Assembly (NCBI GenBank): GCA_015655585.1
Contig: JAATEV010000109.1
Span: forward strand, 28,402-92,401
Reading direction: 5' to 3'
DNA length: 64,000 nucleotides
DNA from: Terriglobales bacterium
Lineage (GTDB): Bacteria; Acidobacteriota; Terriglobia; Terriglobales; Acidobacteriaceae
Position 1 is the stretch's first letter. Each line of letters begins with the position of its first letter. This document shows positions 52,239-60,988 of the stretch, in pieces. Below the pieces are notes generated by a model. The model was not told the DNA's origin. It saw nothing but the letters and a program-made list of their open reading frames with translations, and ran no database searches. The position numbers and the translations under genes are program-made.

Positions 52239-53336
52239 TTGCTGAATAATCTGATCTTCGCCAATCTGGGCCACAGGCCTATTCGCACGTTGTTAAGCGT
52301 GCTTGCTATCGCCGTTGAGGTGACGATGATTCTGACGCTTGTCGGAGTCAGTTATGGAACGTTGGACCAGTCGGCGCAGCGGAACCGCGGAGTGGGCGCG
52401 GATATATGGTTTCGGCCACCGGGGTCTTCGGTGATTGGGTTGAGCACTGCTCCCCTGAGCGACAAGATTCCGGCGCTGCTGATGCAGGAGCCGCATGTAA
52501 CGTTTGCGATGGGAACGATGGTGCAGCCGCTGTCGGGGGGATTCGACTCGATCACCGGCCTCGATATCGACGACTTCACCAAGCTGAACGGCGGATTTCA
52601 TTTTCTGCGTGGCGGACCGCTGGTGAACGATGATGACATCATCGTGGACGAATACTATGCGAAGCAGAAGAATCTCCATGTGGGCAGTACTGTCAACCTC
52701 GTCAATCATGACTGGAAGGTTGCGGGAATCTTCGAGTCAGGCAAGCTGGCGCGTATCTGCGTGAAGCTTAGCGCGTTGCAGGCATTGACCGGAAATCCCG
52801 GTCATTTGAGCCAGATTTTTGTCAAAGTGGACGATCCGCGCAAGGCGCAGTCGATCGTGGACGCGTTGAAGCTGAAGTACAAGGGCTACCAGATTTACAC
52901 GATGGAAGAGTTCATCTCGATGATCTCCATCAACAATGTGGGAATGTTGAAGAACTTTATCGGTGTGGTGATTGGCGTGGCTGTGGTCGTCGGCTTCATC
53001 GTGGTGTTTATGGCGATGTATACGGCGGTGCTGGAGCGGACGCGGGAGATCGGGATTCTGAAGGCTGTGGGCGGCTCGTCTGCTCTGATTCTGAATATTC
53101 TGTTTCGCGAGACGCTGCTGCTGGCCCTTCTGGGGTCGGCTATGGGGATTGTATTGACCTATGGGACGCAATGGCTGATGAAACATGCGGTTCCGGCGAG
53201 TCTGGTGCAGGAGACGGTTTATGGCTGGTGGCCGATTGTTACAGGCATTGCCGTAGTGGGAGCGCTCCTGGGCGTAGTTGTGCCTGCGATGAAGGCGATC
53301 AAGCAGGATGTGACGGAGGCGCTCTCGTATGAGTGA
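52239..53336 (+). CDS. FtsX-type ABC transporter permease (LolC-like)
   Basis: A permease of about 365 residues with an N-terminal helix (about 18-40, RTLLSVLAIAVEVTMILTLVGV), a periplasmic domain (about 45-240) and a C-terminal FtsX domain with three helices containing VLERTREIGILKAVGGSSALIL. The true start is uncertain: TTG 52239 gives the shortest natural N-terminus (LLNNLIFANLGHRPIRT) and the frame is open to 52191, with no good ribosome site. It overlaps the ATPase gene by eight bases, so they form one transporter of the LolCDE/MacB kind, for lipoprotein or peptide traffic. Confidence 0.82.
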   Translation: MLNNLIFANLGHRPIRTLLSVLAIAVEVTMILTLVGVSYGTLDQSAQRNRGVGADIWFRPPGSSVIGLSTAPLSDKIPALLMQEPHVTFAMGTMVQPLSGGFDSITGLDIDDFTKLNGGFHFLRGGPLVNDDDIIVDEYYAKQKNLHVGSTVNLVNHDWKVAGIFESGKLARICVKLSALQALTGNPGHLSQIFVKVDDPRKAQSIVDALKLKYKGYQIYTMEEFISMISINNVGMLKNFIGVVIGVAVVVGFIVVFMAMYTAVLERTREIGILKAVGGSSALILNILFRETLLLALLGSAMGIVLTYGTQWLMKHAVPASLVQETVYGWWPIVTGIAVVGALLGVVVPAMKAIKQDVTEALSYE

Positions 53337-54024
53337 GGCCGGGATTATCGAAGTTCATGGGTTGACGAAGACGTACCAGGTGGGCGATGTGGAGGTCCAT
53401 GCGTTGCGCGGCGTGGACTTGCAGGTGAGCAAGGGCGAGTTTGTGGCGATCGTCGGGGCGTCGGGATCGGGCAAGTCTACGCTGTTCCATATCCTGGGCG
53501 GACTTACGCCGATGTCGTCCGGCGCGGTGCGGATCAATGGGCGCGATCTGTCTGGGATGACGAATGCGGAACGCACGGAGCTGCGGAAGACGACGGTCGG
53601 ATTTGTCTTCCAGAAGTACAATTTGCTGCCGACGCTGACGGCCGAGGACAACATCCGCATTGTGCAATATATTGCCGACCGCGAGATGACATTCGCGCCG
53701 GGGTTTCAGGAGATACTGAATCTGCTGGGGATTGCGGACCGGTTGAAGCATAAGCCGCGCGCCCTTTCGGGCGGACAGCAGCAGCGTGTGGCGATTGCTC
53801 GGGGTATTGTGAACTCGCCGGCGATTCTGCTGGCGGATGAGCCGACGGGAAATCTTGATAGCGAAAATGCGGCGGCTGTGTTGAAGTTGATGAAAGACCT
53901 GAATAAGCGGCTGGGGCAGACGATTTTGATGATTACGCATGATGCGGAAGCGGCATCGTATGCAGACAGGATTGTGAGAATGCGCGATGGACGTATTATG
54001 ATGGCCGAGCATCAGACCAATTGA
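53329..54024 (+). CDS. ABC transporter ATP-binding protein (LolD/MacB-like)
   Basis: The 231-residue ATPase has every motif: Walker A VGASGSGKST (about 43-52), Q-loop in FVFQKYNLLPTLTA, signature LSGGQQQRVAIARG, Walker B ILLADEPTGNLD and the switch His in MITHD. The FQKYNLLP and PTGNLDS patterns are those of the LolD/FtsE/MacB subfamily. The start lies inside the end of the permease gene (eight-base overlap), so their translation is coupled. It could in principle also serve the ATPase-less permeases elsewhere in the window; that is speculation. Confidence 0.92.
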   Translation: MSEAGIIEVHGLTKTYQVGDVEVHALRGVDLQVSKGEFVAIVGASGSGKSTLFHILGGLTPMSSGAVRINGRDLSGMTNAERTELRKTTVGFVFQKYNLLPTLTAEDNIRIVQYIADREMTFAPGFQEILNLLGIADRLKHKPRALSGGQQQRVAIARGIVNSPAILLADEPTGNLDSENAAAVLKLMKDLNKRLGQTILMITHDAEAASYADRIVRMRDGRIMMAEHQTN

Positions 54025-54246
54025 TTTTTGTGTTGTATAAGACCCTGCCGGGAGAGGCGCAGGGAAGGTTTGGAAAAAACTGTTCGAAGATCGCCCAATT
54101 TTGAGTTCCAGTTGAGAAACAATGCGTCCTCTGGTCATGGTGGGACGTATACCATTACAATCAAACGACGCAGCGAAATAGATTTACTGAGTTCTGTTGT
54201 ACGTTCGACGATTCCAGGTGCCTACTTGAAGGAGATGACTCGCCCC

Positions 54247-55068
54247 ATGAAATTGACCGCTCGGATTCCGGTTACAGCCGCTTTGCTGTCGTTGCTGCTT
54301 CTCACTGCAACCGGGTGTAATAGATTGAAGGCACGGGACCAGTTGACCAAGGGCGTGCAGGCGTTTAAGAACGCACGCTATGAAGAGGCTGTGAATCACT
54401 TCCAGAACTCGATTGCCCTTGATCCGAACTACGAGGATGCGAAGCTGTATCTTTCGACCGCGTATGCATATCAGGTAGTTCCCGGTCTGGACACTCCCGC
54501 GAATATGGATCTTGCCAAGAAGGCGATCGATGGCTTCAACGAGGTTCTGGCCAAGGACCCGAACGACCTGAATGCGTTGAAGCAGATCGCGTCCATCTAC
54601 TTCAGCATCAAGAAGGGCGACCAGGCGAAGGAGTACCAGAGCAAGGTGATCGCGCTCTCGCCGAATGATGCCGAGGCCCACTACACCATTGGCGTGGTGG
54701 ACTGGATGAAGGCGTATTCGAACGAGAAGCAGATCCTTGCGGCGGATGGCCTGACCGATGACGGCCAGGGTAATCCGAAGAAGAGCAAGGCTACCTGCCA
54801 GAAGCTGGTGACGGCGAACGGAGACTTGGTCAATGAGAGCTTGCAGTATCTGAACAAGGCCGTCGAGTTGAAGGCGGACTACGAAGATGCGATGACCTAT
54901 CTGAACCTGAGCTACCGCCTCAAGGCCGATCTGGAGTGCGGCGACGATGCGGCTCGCAAGGCCGACATCTCCAAGGCCGAGGAGTGGGTGCAGAAGGCGA
55001 TGGGCGCTCGCAAGGCGAATGAACTGAAGAAGGAAAAGGCGACTCAGGGCGGCGTCACGATACAGTAA
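54247..55068 (+). CDS. TPR-repeat lipoprotein
   Basis: The 273-residue protein from ATG 54247 begins with a lipoprotein signal (MKLTARIPVTAALLSLLLLT, lipobox TATGC). Tetratricopeptide repeats follow: RYEEAVNHFQNSIALDPNYEDAKLYL, a second around DPNDLNALKQIASIY, a third around SPNDAEAHYTIGVVDWMKAY and a further one with YLNKAVELKADYEDAMTYLNL (each quoted in part). TPR lipoproteins act as scaffolds at the envelope, for example in outer-membrane assembly or gliding. ATG 54235 is possible but sits directly on the ribosome site. It has its own 220-base AT-rich upstream region and a strong terminator. Confidence 0.82.
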   Translation: MKLTARIPVTAALLSLLLLTATGCNRLKARDQLTKGVQAFKNARYEEAVNHFQNSIALDPNYEDAKLYLSTAYAYQVVPGLDTPANMDLAKKAIDGFNEVLAKDPNDLNALKQIASIYFSIKKGDQAKEYQSKVIALSPNDAEAHYTIGVVDWMKAYSNEKQILAADGLTDDGQGNPKKSKATCQKLVTANGDLVNESLQYLNKAVELKADYEDAMTYLNLSYRLKADLECGDDAARKADISKAEEWVQKAMGARKANELKKEKATQGGVTIQ

Positions 55069-55095
55069 GCCGCAGCCTGATTTGCTGGAAGACTG

Positions 55096-55127
55096 AAGAA
55101 GCCTCCCGTTTGGGAGGCTTCTTTTTT
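55096..55127 (+). terminator. Rho-independent terminator
   Basis: GAAGCCTCCC (55098-55107), loop GTTT, GGGAGGCTTC (55112-55121), then six T. It is the terminator of the TPR lipoprotein gene and possibly of the whole + operon before it. Confidence 0.9.
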
Positions 55128-55170
55128 CGTGGGAATGCGGATGTGGTGGGAGTCCATGGGAAGACCGAGG

Positions 55171-56208
55171 TTATTTGTCTTTCTGCTTGTTCGATGGAAG
55201 ATCGGGAGTTTTCTCCAGTTCTTTCCTTATATTTTTGGCCAGGTCCTTTGTTACCTCCAGTCCTTCTCCTTTCATGCGTTTGGTTCCGTTCACTTCTCGC
55301 TGAAAGACTGTTCGGCCAGATGCATCTGTCAGAGTTACGCCGGCCTTGATTGCCGTTGCTCCAGTGAAGGGGACAAGGCCGCGTTTGCGCGCACTGCCCT
55401 TATTCCAGCTCTGGATGTCGGCGTGTAGGACCAGGGTATCCGGAGTTCTACGGCGGTCGCCTGCACGCCATACGTGGGCGAAGAGATTACTCTGCGTGAG
55501 CTGCTCGATCAGGTCTTCGAACAAAGTCGAGGGGAAGGCGGACGGGATATCGTCGATGCTTTCGGACGGTAGAGTGACCTCGATAGAGGGCTTGGCCGAG
55601 CCGGGCGCTGACGCCATTTGGGCCGCTGGATCAGGTTGCGGGGGCGAAGCTATCAGATTGCCTGCTTTCGGGTAGTTGCCCGGAGTGAGCTCTGCGCTTG
55701 CCAGCGTAGAGAGGACACGCTCTTTCGCCTCTTTTGGCAGGATGAGAACGCACCCATGAACAGCTCTGTTGGAGTCTCTGTAGAACAGGGTCAAGGTCTC
55801 GGCTGACGGTCGGGTAAGTGTCACAGCCATCCCGATACCGTAGGGAGCCATTTCAGCCAGCTTTCCCTTGGTTCCGCTGATGAGTGGCTTATCGTCGAGA
55901 GCGATAGAGAACGCGAGGATGGAGCGGAGCGGGATGGAAGTGGAACGGTCATGAACATGGAGAGTCATGTCGTTTTCGTCGAAAGCCAAATATCCTGTGC
56001 CGCCGGATTTGTCCTCCAGACCGACGAGGTGGACGACGTTTTCTATACGGATTGGTGTCGGCTGCGCCGGTTGTAAAGTGTGGTCGGTGCTGGGGACGAG
56101 TAATTGCGGAGCCTGCGCGCTGGAGTGAACGGCAGGCCACAGCAGCCAGGGTAAGAGGAAGGCGCGAGTGCTGTGGAGGAGGCGAATAGGGTGATTTTGT
56201 TTTCTCAT
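55171..56208 (-). CDS. Hypothetical secreted protein
   Basis: I do not recognise the family. From ATG 56208 the protein has 345 residues with a signal peptide (about 1-32, ending AVHSSAQ). The first half (about 45-165) is beta-rich with YLAFDENDMTLHVHDRSTSIPLRSI, like a surface-attachment or PH-like fold. The second half (about 205-340) has LFEDLIEQLTQSNLFAHVWRAGD and TLVLHADIQSWNKGSARKRGLVPFTGAT, which resembles the DUF4410-type lipoprotein domain that measures periplasmic transport components. The end is Lys-rich. It is divergent from a TetR gene 47 bases away and is the natural candidate for its control. Confidence 0.6.
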   Translation of the reverse strand: MRKQNHPIRLLHSTRAFLLPWLLWPAVHSSAQAPQLLVPSTDHTLQPAQPTPIRIENVVHLVGLEDKSGGTGYLAFDENDMTLHVHDRSTSIPLRSILAFSIALDDKPLISGTKGKLAEMAPYGIGMAVTLTRPSAETLTLFYRDSNRAVHGCVLILPKEAKERVLSTLASAELTPGNYPKAGNLIASPPQPDPAAQMASAPGSAKPSIEVTLPSESIDDIPSAFPSTLFEDLIEQLTQSNLFAHVWRAGDRRRTPDTLVLHADIQSWNKGSARKRGLVPFTGATAIKAGVTLTDASGRTVFQREVNGTKRMKGEGLEVTKDLAKNIRKELEKTPDLPSNKQKDK

Positions 56209-56255
56209 AATAAAAACATACACGTAGGTTTTATTTTATCCCCGCTTTGAGAAGC

Positions 56256-56897
56256 ATGTCTCATAAAATGTCCAATATGTATCGGTCACGCACTACCAGA
56301 AGGCCACAAGCCCGCACTGAGGCTACAAAAGCGAGGATTCTGGATGCCGCGCAATCGCTGTTTTCAGAATTGGGCTTTGAGAATACACAACTGGACGAAG
56401 TCGCAGTTCGCGCCGGCTGCTCGCGCGGTGGAATCTATGCCCATTATGCGAGTAAGGAAGATTTGTTCCTGGCTCTGATGGAGCATCGTGTCTCCGCAGC
56501 CTACAGGGCCGCGTACAAAAAGATCGAAGAAGAGCCCGACCTCAAGGAACGCCGAAATATCTTCAAGCGCTGGCTGGTGCAGCAGATCTGCGCTCCAGAG
56601 TCGGGAACGCTCACGCTGGAGTTCAAGCTTTATGCTATCCGGCGTCCGGAGATTCGCGAGAAGATGTTGGATCTATACAACTCGCTGTTTATGGGAATCA
56701 ACGCAGACTTGCTTGAGGTCTTGTTCGGCAAGAAATTGAGCAAGACGGCGCGGACCGCAATGGAGCAGAGGCTTGCCGTGCTGGGTGGCGCGCTGAACGG
56801 CTTGATCCTGGAGCGTCACTTTCGTCCGGCGCTCCTCGACCCAAGCCATTTGCAGCCGTTGGCAGAAGAGATCTTCGATGCTTTGATCCATCCTTGA
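56256..56897 (+). CDS. TetR family regulator
   Basis: The protein has 213 residues from ATG 56256. The N-terminal helix-turn-helix (about 20-66) reads ARILDAAQSLFSELGFENTQLDEVAVRAGCSRGGIYAHYASKEDL in the family pattern (quoted as landmarks: AQSLFSELG, VAVRAGCSRGGIY, HYASKED). A helical ligand domain fills the rest. It probably represses itself and the divergent secreted protein gene; the 47-bp region between them is AT-rich (56209-56255). Its ligand is unknown. Confidence 0.85.
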   Translation: MSHKMSNMYRSRTTRRPQARTEATKARILDAAQSLFSELGFENTQLDEVAVRAGCSRGGIYAHYASKEDLFLALMEHRVSAAYRAAYKKIEEEPDLKERRNIFKRWLVQQICAPESGTLTLEFKLYAIRRPEIREKMLDLYNSLFMGINADLLEVLFGKKLSKTARTAMEQRLAVLGGALNGLILERHFRPALLDPSHLQPLAEEIFDALIHP

Positions 56898-56984
56898 TTC
56901 GATTGCAGTATGGAACTTGCTCCGCTCTAGTGTTTGCTTGGCTTATGCCGAGGCGCGTCTATTTCGCGGAAGTATTCGGGACCA

Positions 56985-57149
56985 ATGGTGGCGGGGGTGA
57001 TGACGCAGAGGGTCTTTGCGGCGTGCGCGAAGATCGTTGCGACGCTGCATAAGATTGAAGATGAATGGCGCGCGGAGCTTGGGGAGGAGGACTTTGCCCA
57101 GTTGAAGGCGCTGCTGATGCGCGTTTGGGAGAGTCCGCTGGTTCGGTAG
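56985..57149 (+). pseudogene. 3' remnant of a MarR family regulator
   Basis: This 54-codon frame encodes only the last part of a MarR-type regulator: VFAACAKIVATLHKIEDEW, AELGEEDFAQLKALL and RVWESPLVR. In full proteins these form the final dimerisation helices; the DNA-binding part is missing. The sequence before it (56898-56984) does not continue the frame. It looks like the residue of a deletion between the TetR gene and the SDR gene. It could also be the SDR locus's former regulator. Confidence 0.65.
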
Positions 57150-57168
57150 TTCTTCCTGAAAGTTTTTA

Positions 57169-57969
57169 TCAGGAGATGCCGAATGATTTTCTTATCATCC
57201 CTCTCCAGGTTCCGACTGGAAGAACATGGCTGAGAATGGATGCACCCTGCGTCTTGATGGGATAGCGGAGCTTCTCGGAGCTATCGCCGGCTGCCTTGAA
57301 GATCGTCTCAGCAACGCTTTCTGGCCCTGGGAGTTTTGAATCCGCGGCTGCTGCCAGATCCATGCGTCTGTTTACGGCGCTCAAGGATGGTTCGTATGCA
57401 CTGTGCTGGGCGAAGACCTGTCTGAACTTTGTTTTGATTCCTCCGGGCTCCACGAGCTTAATCTTTATGTTGAACGGGCGCAGCTCGTAGTAAAGCGATT
57501 CGCTTAATCCTTCCATTGCAAATTTTCCCGCGCAATAGGGGGAAAGAAATGGAAGTCCGAATCTGCCCACGATCGATGAGACGTTAACGATGGTTCCGTG
57601 GTTTTGCTGGCGAAAGACAGGCACAACTTCCTGAATCATTCGCACTGCTCCGAAGAAGTTCGTTTGAAAATGTTGTTCTATATCGGATAGAGGAATGGCT
57701 TCCAGTGGTCCTGCCAGGCCAACGCCCGCATTGTTGATCAGCGCGTCCAGCGAGCCTGTGCGTTGCAGCACATCGCGGACCGCGGTTCGAACAGATTCTG
57801 AATTTGTCACATCGAGAGCGAGAGGAAGAACGTTCTCCGAATGGCTCCAGGTCCCGAGAGTCTCCGGCTTACGGGCGGTAGCTGCCACGCGCCATCCTCG
57901 GCTAAGAAAATACTGGGCGGCTGCTTCTCCGATACCGCTGGATGCGCCTGTAATAAGAACCGTCTTCAT
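57169..57969 (-). CDS. Short-chain dehydrogenase/reductase
   Basis: A classical SDR of 266 residues. The cofactor motif is TGASSGIG (about 7-14), followed by NNAG (LINNAGVGLAG), the catalytic Ser in NVSSIVGRFG, and the YCAGK catalytic Tyr-Lys pair. The substrate loop is LVEPGGIKTKF. Sequence features fit NAD(P)H-dependent oxidoreductases of ketones and alcohols of unknown substrate. It is divergent from a TetR gene, with a perfect palindrome in between, so it is very likely the controlled target. Its stop is 20 bases from the MarR remnant. Confidence 0.88.
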   Translation of the reverse strand: MKTVLITGASSGIGEAAAQYFLSRGWRVAATARKPETLGTWSHSENVLPLALDVTNSESVRTAVRDVLQRTGSLDALINNAGVGLAGPLEAIPLSDIEQHFQTNFFGAVRMIQEVVPVFRQQNHGTIVNVSSIVGRFGLPFLSPYCAGKFAMEGLSESLYYELRPFNIKIKLVEPGGIKTKFRQVFAQHSAYEPSLSAVNRRMDLAAAADSKLPGPESVAETIFKAAGDSSEKLRYPIKTQGASILSHVLPVGTWRGMIRKSFGIS

Positions 57970-57990
57970 TCTGGAACCTCTTCCTTGTTT

Positions 57991-58006
57991 TGGATAATTA
58001 TATCCA
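57991..58006. promoter_or_regulatory. Palindromic operator for the TetR/SDR pair
   Basis: TGGATAATTATATCCA has six-base arms TGGATA and TATCCA around ATTA. It lies 22 bases before the SDR start and 87 before the TetR start, the right place for a TetR operator overlapping the SDR promoter. Confidence 0.65.
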
Positions 58007-58092
58007 TAATGGAGACTGCCGATAGGAGGCGGACATGACGGAGGGCTTCAGGCTCCCGAGGCGTGAGGCCTTATCATGAGAGATAAGCTGAT

Positions 58093-58677
58093 ATGGCGCG
58101 TCCCAAAGAATTCGATGAAGAGAATGCGTTGCGTTGTGCGATCGTCACTTTTTCGCAAAAGGGGTTTGCGGCGACCTCAACAGATGACCTGATGCAGGCC
58201 ATGAAGATCGGTCGCCAAAGCATGTACGACACCTTTGGCGACAAGCGCGCCCTGTTTCTGAAAGCCCTGGAGCTCTATTCCCGGGAGAATACGGCGGCAC
58301 TGATTGCAGAGCTCCAGAGGCCGGGTTCTCCTCTGGCCAATGTTCGCAATACGCTTGCACAGTTCGCCAAAAGGAAGGACCTCTCCAGCACGGATGGATG
58401 CATGGGCGTGAATGCTGTCTGCGAGTTTGGTTTGCAGGACCGCGAGGTGCTGCAAGCGATGCGTAGCGCCGCGATGGGGTTGCGACATGCATTGCTGACG
58501 ACGCTGAAGCAGGCCCAGCAGCAGGGAGAGCTTTCTTCTTCTACCGAAATCGCCGCTCTGGCAGATTTCTTTGAGGCGACCCTTGCCGGGATAAGAGTCG
58601 CGGCAAAAGCTGGAATGAGCCGTGCATCGCTCAAGGGAATCGCCGAAACAGCATCACGGATTTTCCAGGTTCAGTGA
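58093..58677 (+). CDS. TetR family regulator
   Basis: The 194-residue protein begins ARPKEFDEENALRCAI and has a TetR helix-turn-helix (about 10-55) with FSQKGFAATSTDDLMQAM, KIGRQSMYDTFGDKRALF. A helical C-terminal domain with a conserved Cys-containing stretch (SSTDGCMGVNAV) follows; this pattern is common in TetR regulators of reductases and of electrophile responses. It is divergent from the SDR gene and most likely represses it, releasing on binding a toxic aldehyde, quinone or similar compound; the ligand is inference. Confidence 0.87.
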   Translation: MARPKEFDEENALRCAIVTFSQKGFAATSTDDLMQAMKIGRQSMYDTFGDKRALFLKALELYSRENTAALIAELQRPGSPLANVRNTLAQFAKRKDLSSTDGCMGVNAVCEFGLQDREVLQAMRSAAMGLRHALLTTLKQAQQQGELSSSTEIAALADFFEATLAGIRVAAKAGMSRASLKGIAETASRIFQVQ

Positions 58678-58746
58678 AGCCGCGACGTCAAAGAGTCTTG
58701 AGGTCTCTCGCTGGTACTTTCCAGTAGTCCGGCAATCAAAGGCTGC

Positions 58747-59889
58747 CTATATTTGCTGGACGAGCACCCTGTTTTTACCGGCGCGCTTTGCGGTGTACAT
58801 GAGTTTATCTGCCCGCTGGATTGCGCGATCGAAGGCTTCGCCTGGTTGAAGTTCGACTACGCCCATGCTGGCTGTAACGGTTAGGTTGCGCAGGTGGTCG
58901 CCTTCGAATTGGATGTTGGCGATTTTGTCGCGGAGGGCTTCGGCGATTTCGTAGACCTTGCTTTGCGGCGTGTTGGATAGCAGGATGGCGAACTCTTCTC
59001 CGCCGAGGCGCGCCACCGCGTCGGATGTTCGGACGTAGTTTCGTAGAAGAGAGCCAATCTGCTTGAGTACCATGTCGCCGGAGTGGTGGCCGTGGAGGTC
59101 GTTGATGGCTTTAAAGTCGTCGAGGTCGAAGAGGATCAGGCTGTGACGGCGTTCTCTGGACTTTGTAGACAAGGTCTCGGCGAACTCCTCGAAGCCGCGG
59201 CGGTTGAGCAGCGTGGTCAGGGAGTCGATGATGGCCTCTCGTTTGACGGCTGTAATGATGTCCGAGGCGATCGAGACGGACAGCAGCAGGCCAATGAGGA
59301 CGGTAAAGATGAGCAGGGAAAGATGCAGCCAGATCCAGAAGGGGGATTGAACGTACTGCCTGATCTGAGCGATGTCTTTGGTTTCGGGCAGGTGCTGGAG
59401 AGTGAGGAGTGTCCGCGGAAAGAACTGAAGCGCGAAGATGAGAAGCGTCCAGAGCAGGGCGCGGTCAATGAACTGGTGCGCGCCTTTCCTCATGCAGAGT
59501 GCGGTGGCCAGGAGAATAAGTGCAATGCCGAAGTTCAGGATATAGACGCGGGCGCTGAGTTGGGGAGACTCGTAGAAGAAATAGGCGATCCCGAGGAGGA
59601 TGAGGATTGCCAGGGTGAAGTTGACCGGATAGTTGGGGCGAATCTTCAGGCGCCGTAGAATGCCTTCGGAAAAGACGAGGGTTGCGCCTATATAAAGCAA
59701 GGCCGAGAGCATACTGTTGAGTCCCAGATCGCGCGGGAGCAAGAGGAGTTGCGACAGGAGTCCCAGGCTGAGGAATGCAAAAGCGAAAGCCATCCAGGGA
59801 AGGTAGCGGAGGGCTTTCCAGCGCGTTGCAATCCCGAAGAAGAGAGCGGAAAACAAAAATGCAATTGCCGGACCAGCGAAGGTCGGCAC
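58747..59889 (-). CDS. Membrane-bound GGDEF diguanylate cyclase
   Basis: The protein has 380 residues from GTG 59889. Six or seven membrane helices (about 5-215) precede a GGDEF domain (about 225-380). The active site is LGGEEFAIL; IIDSLTTLLNRRGFEEF, DLDDFKAINDLHGHHSGDMVL and the RxxD inhibitory site (RTSD, five residues before GGEEF) are all intact, so it should make cyclic di-GMP and be product-inhibited. It starts only five bases after the stop of the PRISE-type gene and so belongs to the same operon, an unusual partner for a metabolic reductase. Confidence 0.9.
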   Translation of the reverse strand: MPTFAGPAIAFLFSALFFGIATRWKALRYLPWMAFAFAFLSLGLLSQLLLLPRDLGLNSMLSALLYIGATLVFSEGILRRLKIRPNYPVNFTLAILILLGIAYFFYESPQLSARVYILNFGIALILLATALCMRKGAHQFIDRALLWTLLIFALQFFPRTLLTLQHLPETKDIAQIRQYVQSPFWIWLHLSLLIFTVLIGLLLSVSIASDIITAVKREAIIDSLTTLLNRRGFEEFAETLSTKSRERRHSLILFDLDDFKAINDLHGHHSGDMVLKQIGSLLRNYVRTSDAVARLGGEEFAILLSNTPQSKVYEIAEALRDKIANIQFEGDHLRNLTVTASMGVVELQPGEAFDRAIQRADKLMYTAKRAGKNRVLVQQI

Positions 59890-59894
59890 GTGGG

Positions 59895-60950
59895 TTAGGG
59901 GATGATTTTTTTATCGCGCAGGTCGGCGAAGAATTGAGAGAACATCTCTTCGGTATCGATGCAATCGTGGAAGCCTGCGCGGCGGGCTTTGATGGTGCTG
60001 GTGATGTTGTCGAAGTCGAGGCGGAAGATGGCGTCGGCGAAGAGCCATGAGGCTACCTGATCGAAGGGAAGGGCTTGCAGGTTGTATTTGGCTACGATGC
60101 TGTCCCATAGCGGGGCCTTGTCGGCCATGTAGACCGTGAGCGGCATGGGGACCGGAGGAGCTGTCTCCATCTCGAACATGGCGGCGATGCGCGGCCATAG
60201 GTGTTGCCAGCGGAAGTAGTCGCCGTTGGTGATGTTGAAGATGTCGTTCTTTGCGGCTTCGTTGGTTCCGGCCCATGTGGTTGCGCTGGCCAGAATGTCG
60301 GCCGAGGTGATCTGGTACAGGGCGCGGTAGGCTCCCTCGGTGCCGGGGAAGCGGAGGGGCAAGCCGAGCTCCTTCGAGATGGCGGCGTAGACGGCGATGG
60401 ACATGCCGAGGTTCATCGGGTTGCCGAGGCCGAAGCCCAGGGTGCCTTCGGGGCGGAGCGCGGTCCATGTCCACTGCTTGCCCTTCTGGCGTTGGCGGAG
60501 CAGGTCCTCCTGCGCGTAGTAGAAGTTGGGCGGCATCAGGCGCGGGTCGTCTTCGCGGGCGGGCGTTTTGAAGGGGCCGAGGTCGGCTCCGTAAGCTTTG
60601 CCTCCCTGATAGAAGGTGATGTGTTGGAGCGATGGGCTGGTCTCTTCGAGGACATCGAGGAGGTTTTCGAGGATCGCCACATTTATGCGGACGTTCTCGG
60701 TGGCGCTTGGCGTGGCTAGGAAGGCTCCGAAGACGACGTGGGTGATGCCGGGGGTCTCGGCGAGCTTCGCCTTCAGGGAGGGCTTATCCAGCAGGTCGGC
60801 GATGATGGGGGTGATGCCTTCGGGCAGCGGCGCGGATCGGCGCGAGAGGCCGTAGACGGTGGTTTCGGGGATGGCCCTCCAGTGGAGGGCGGCGGCTCGT
60901 CCGCTGACTCCGTGGACGCCGGTGACGAGGACAACATTTTTGCTGGGCAT
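59895..60950 (-). CDS. PRISE-type SDR (progesterone 5-beta-reductase-like)
   Basis: The 351-residue protein starts at ATG 60950 with GGAG six bases upstream. It is an atypical SDR with VLVTGVHGVSGRAAALHW as cofactor site and HITFYQGGKAYGADLGPFKTP, NFYYAQEDLLRQR and WTALRPEGTLGFGLGNPMN, the marks of the PRISE family (progesterone 5-beta-reductase/iridoid synthase-like enone reductases). The catalytic Tyr is in NFYYAQED. It should reduce enones with NADPH. It follows the epimerase-like gene by 38 bases and leads into the diguanylate cyclase. Confidence 0.82.
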   Translation of the reverse strand: MPSKNVVLVTGVHGVSGRAAALHWRAIPETTVYGLSRRSAPLPEGITPIIADLLDKPSLKAKLAETPGITHVVFGAFLATPSATENVRINVAILENLLDVLEETSPSLQHITFYQGGKAYGADLGPFKTPAREDDPRLMPPNFYYAQEDLLRQRQKGKQWTWTALRPEGTLGFGLGNPMNLGMSIAVYAAISKELGLPLRFPGTEGAYRALYQITSADILASATTWAGTNEAAKNDIFNITNGDYFRWQHLWPRIAAMFEMETAPPVPMPLTVYMADKAPLWDSIVAKYNLQALPFDQVASWLFADAIFRLDFDNITSTIKARRAGFHDCIDTEEMFSQFFADLRDKKIIP

Positions 60951-60988
60951 TGCTTTCTCCTGTGCGTGCTGAGAGCGTTCTCTCAAGA

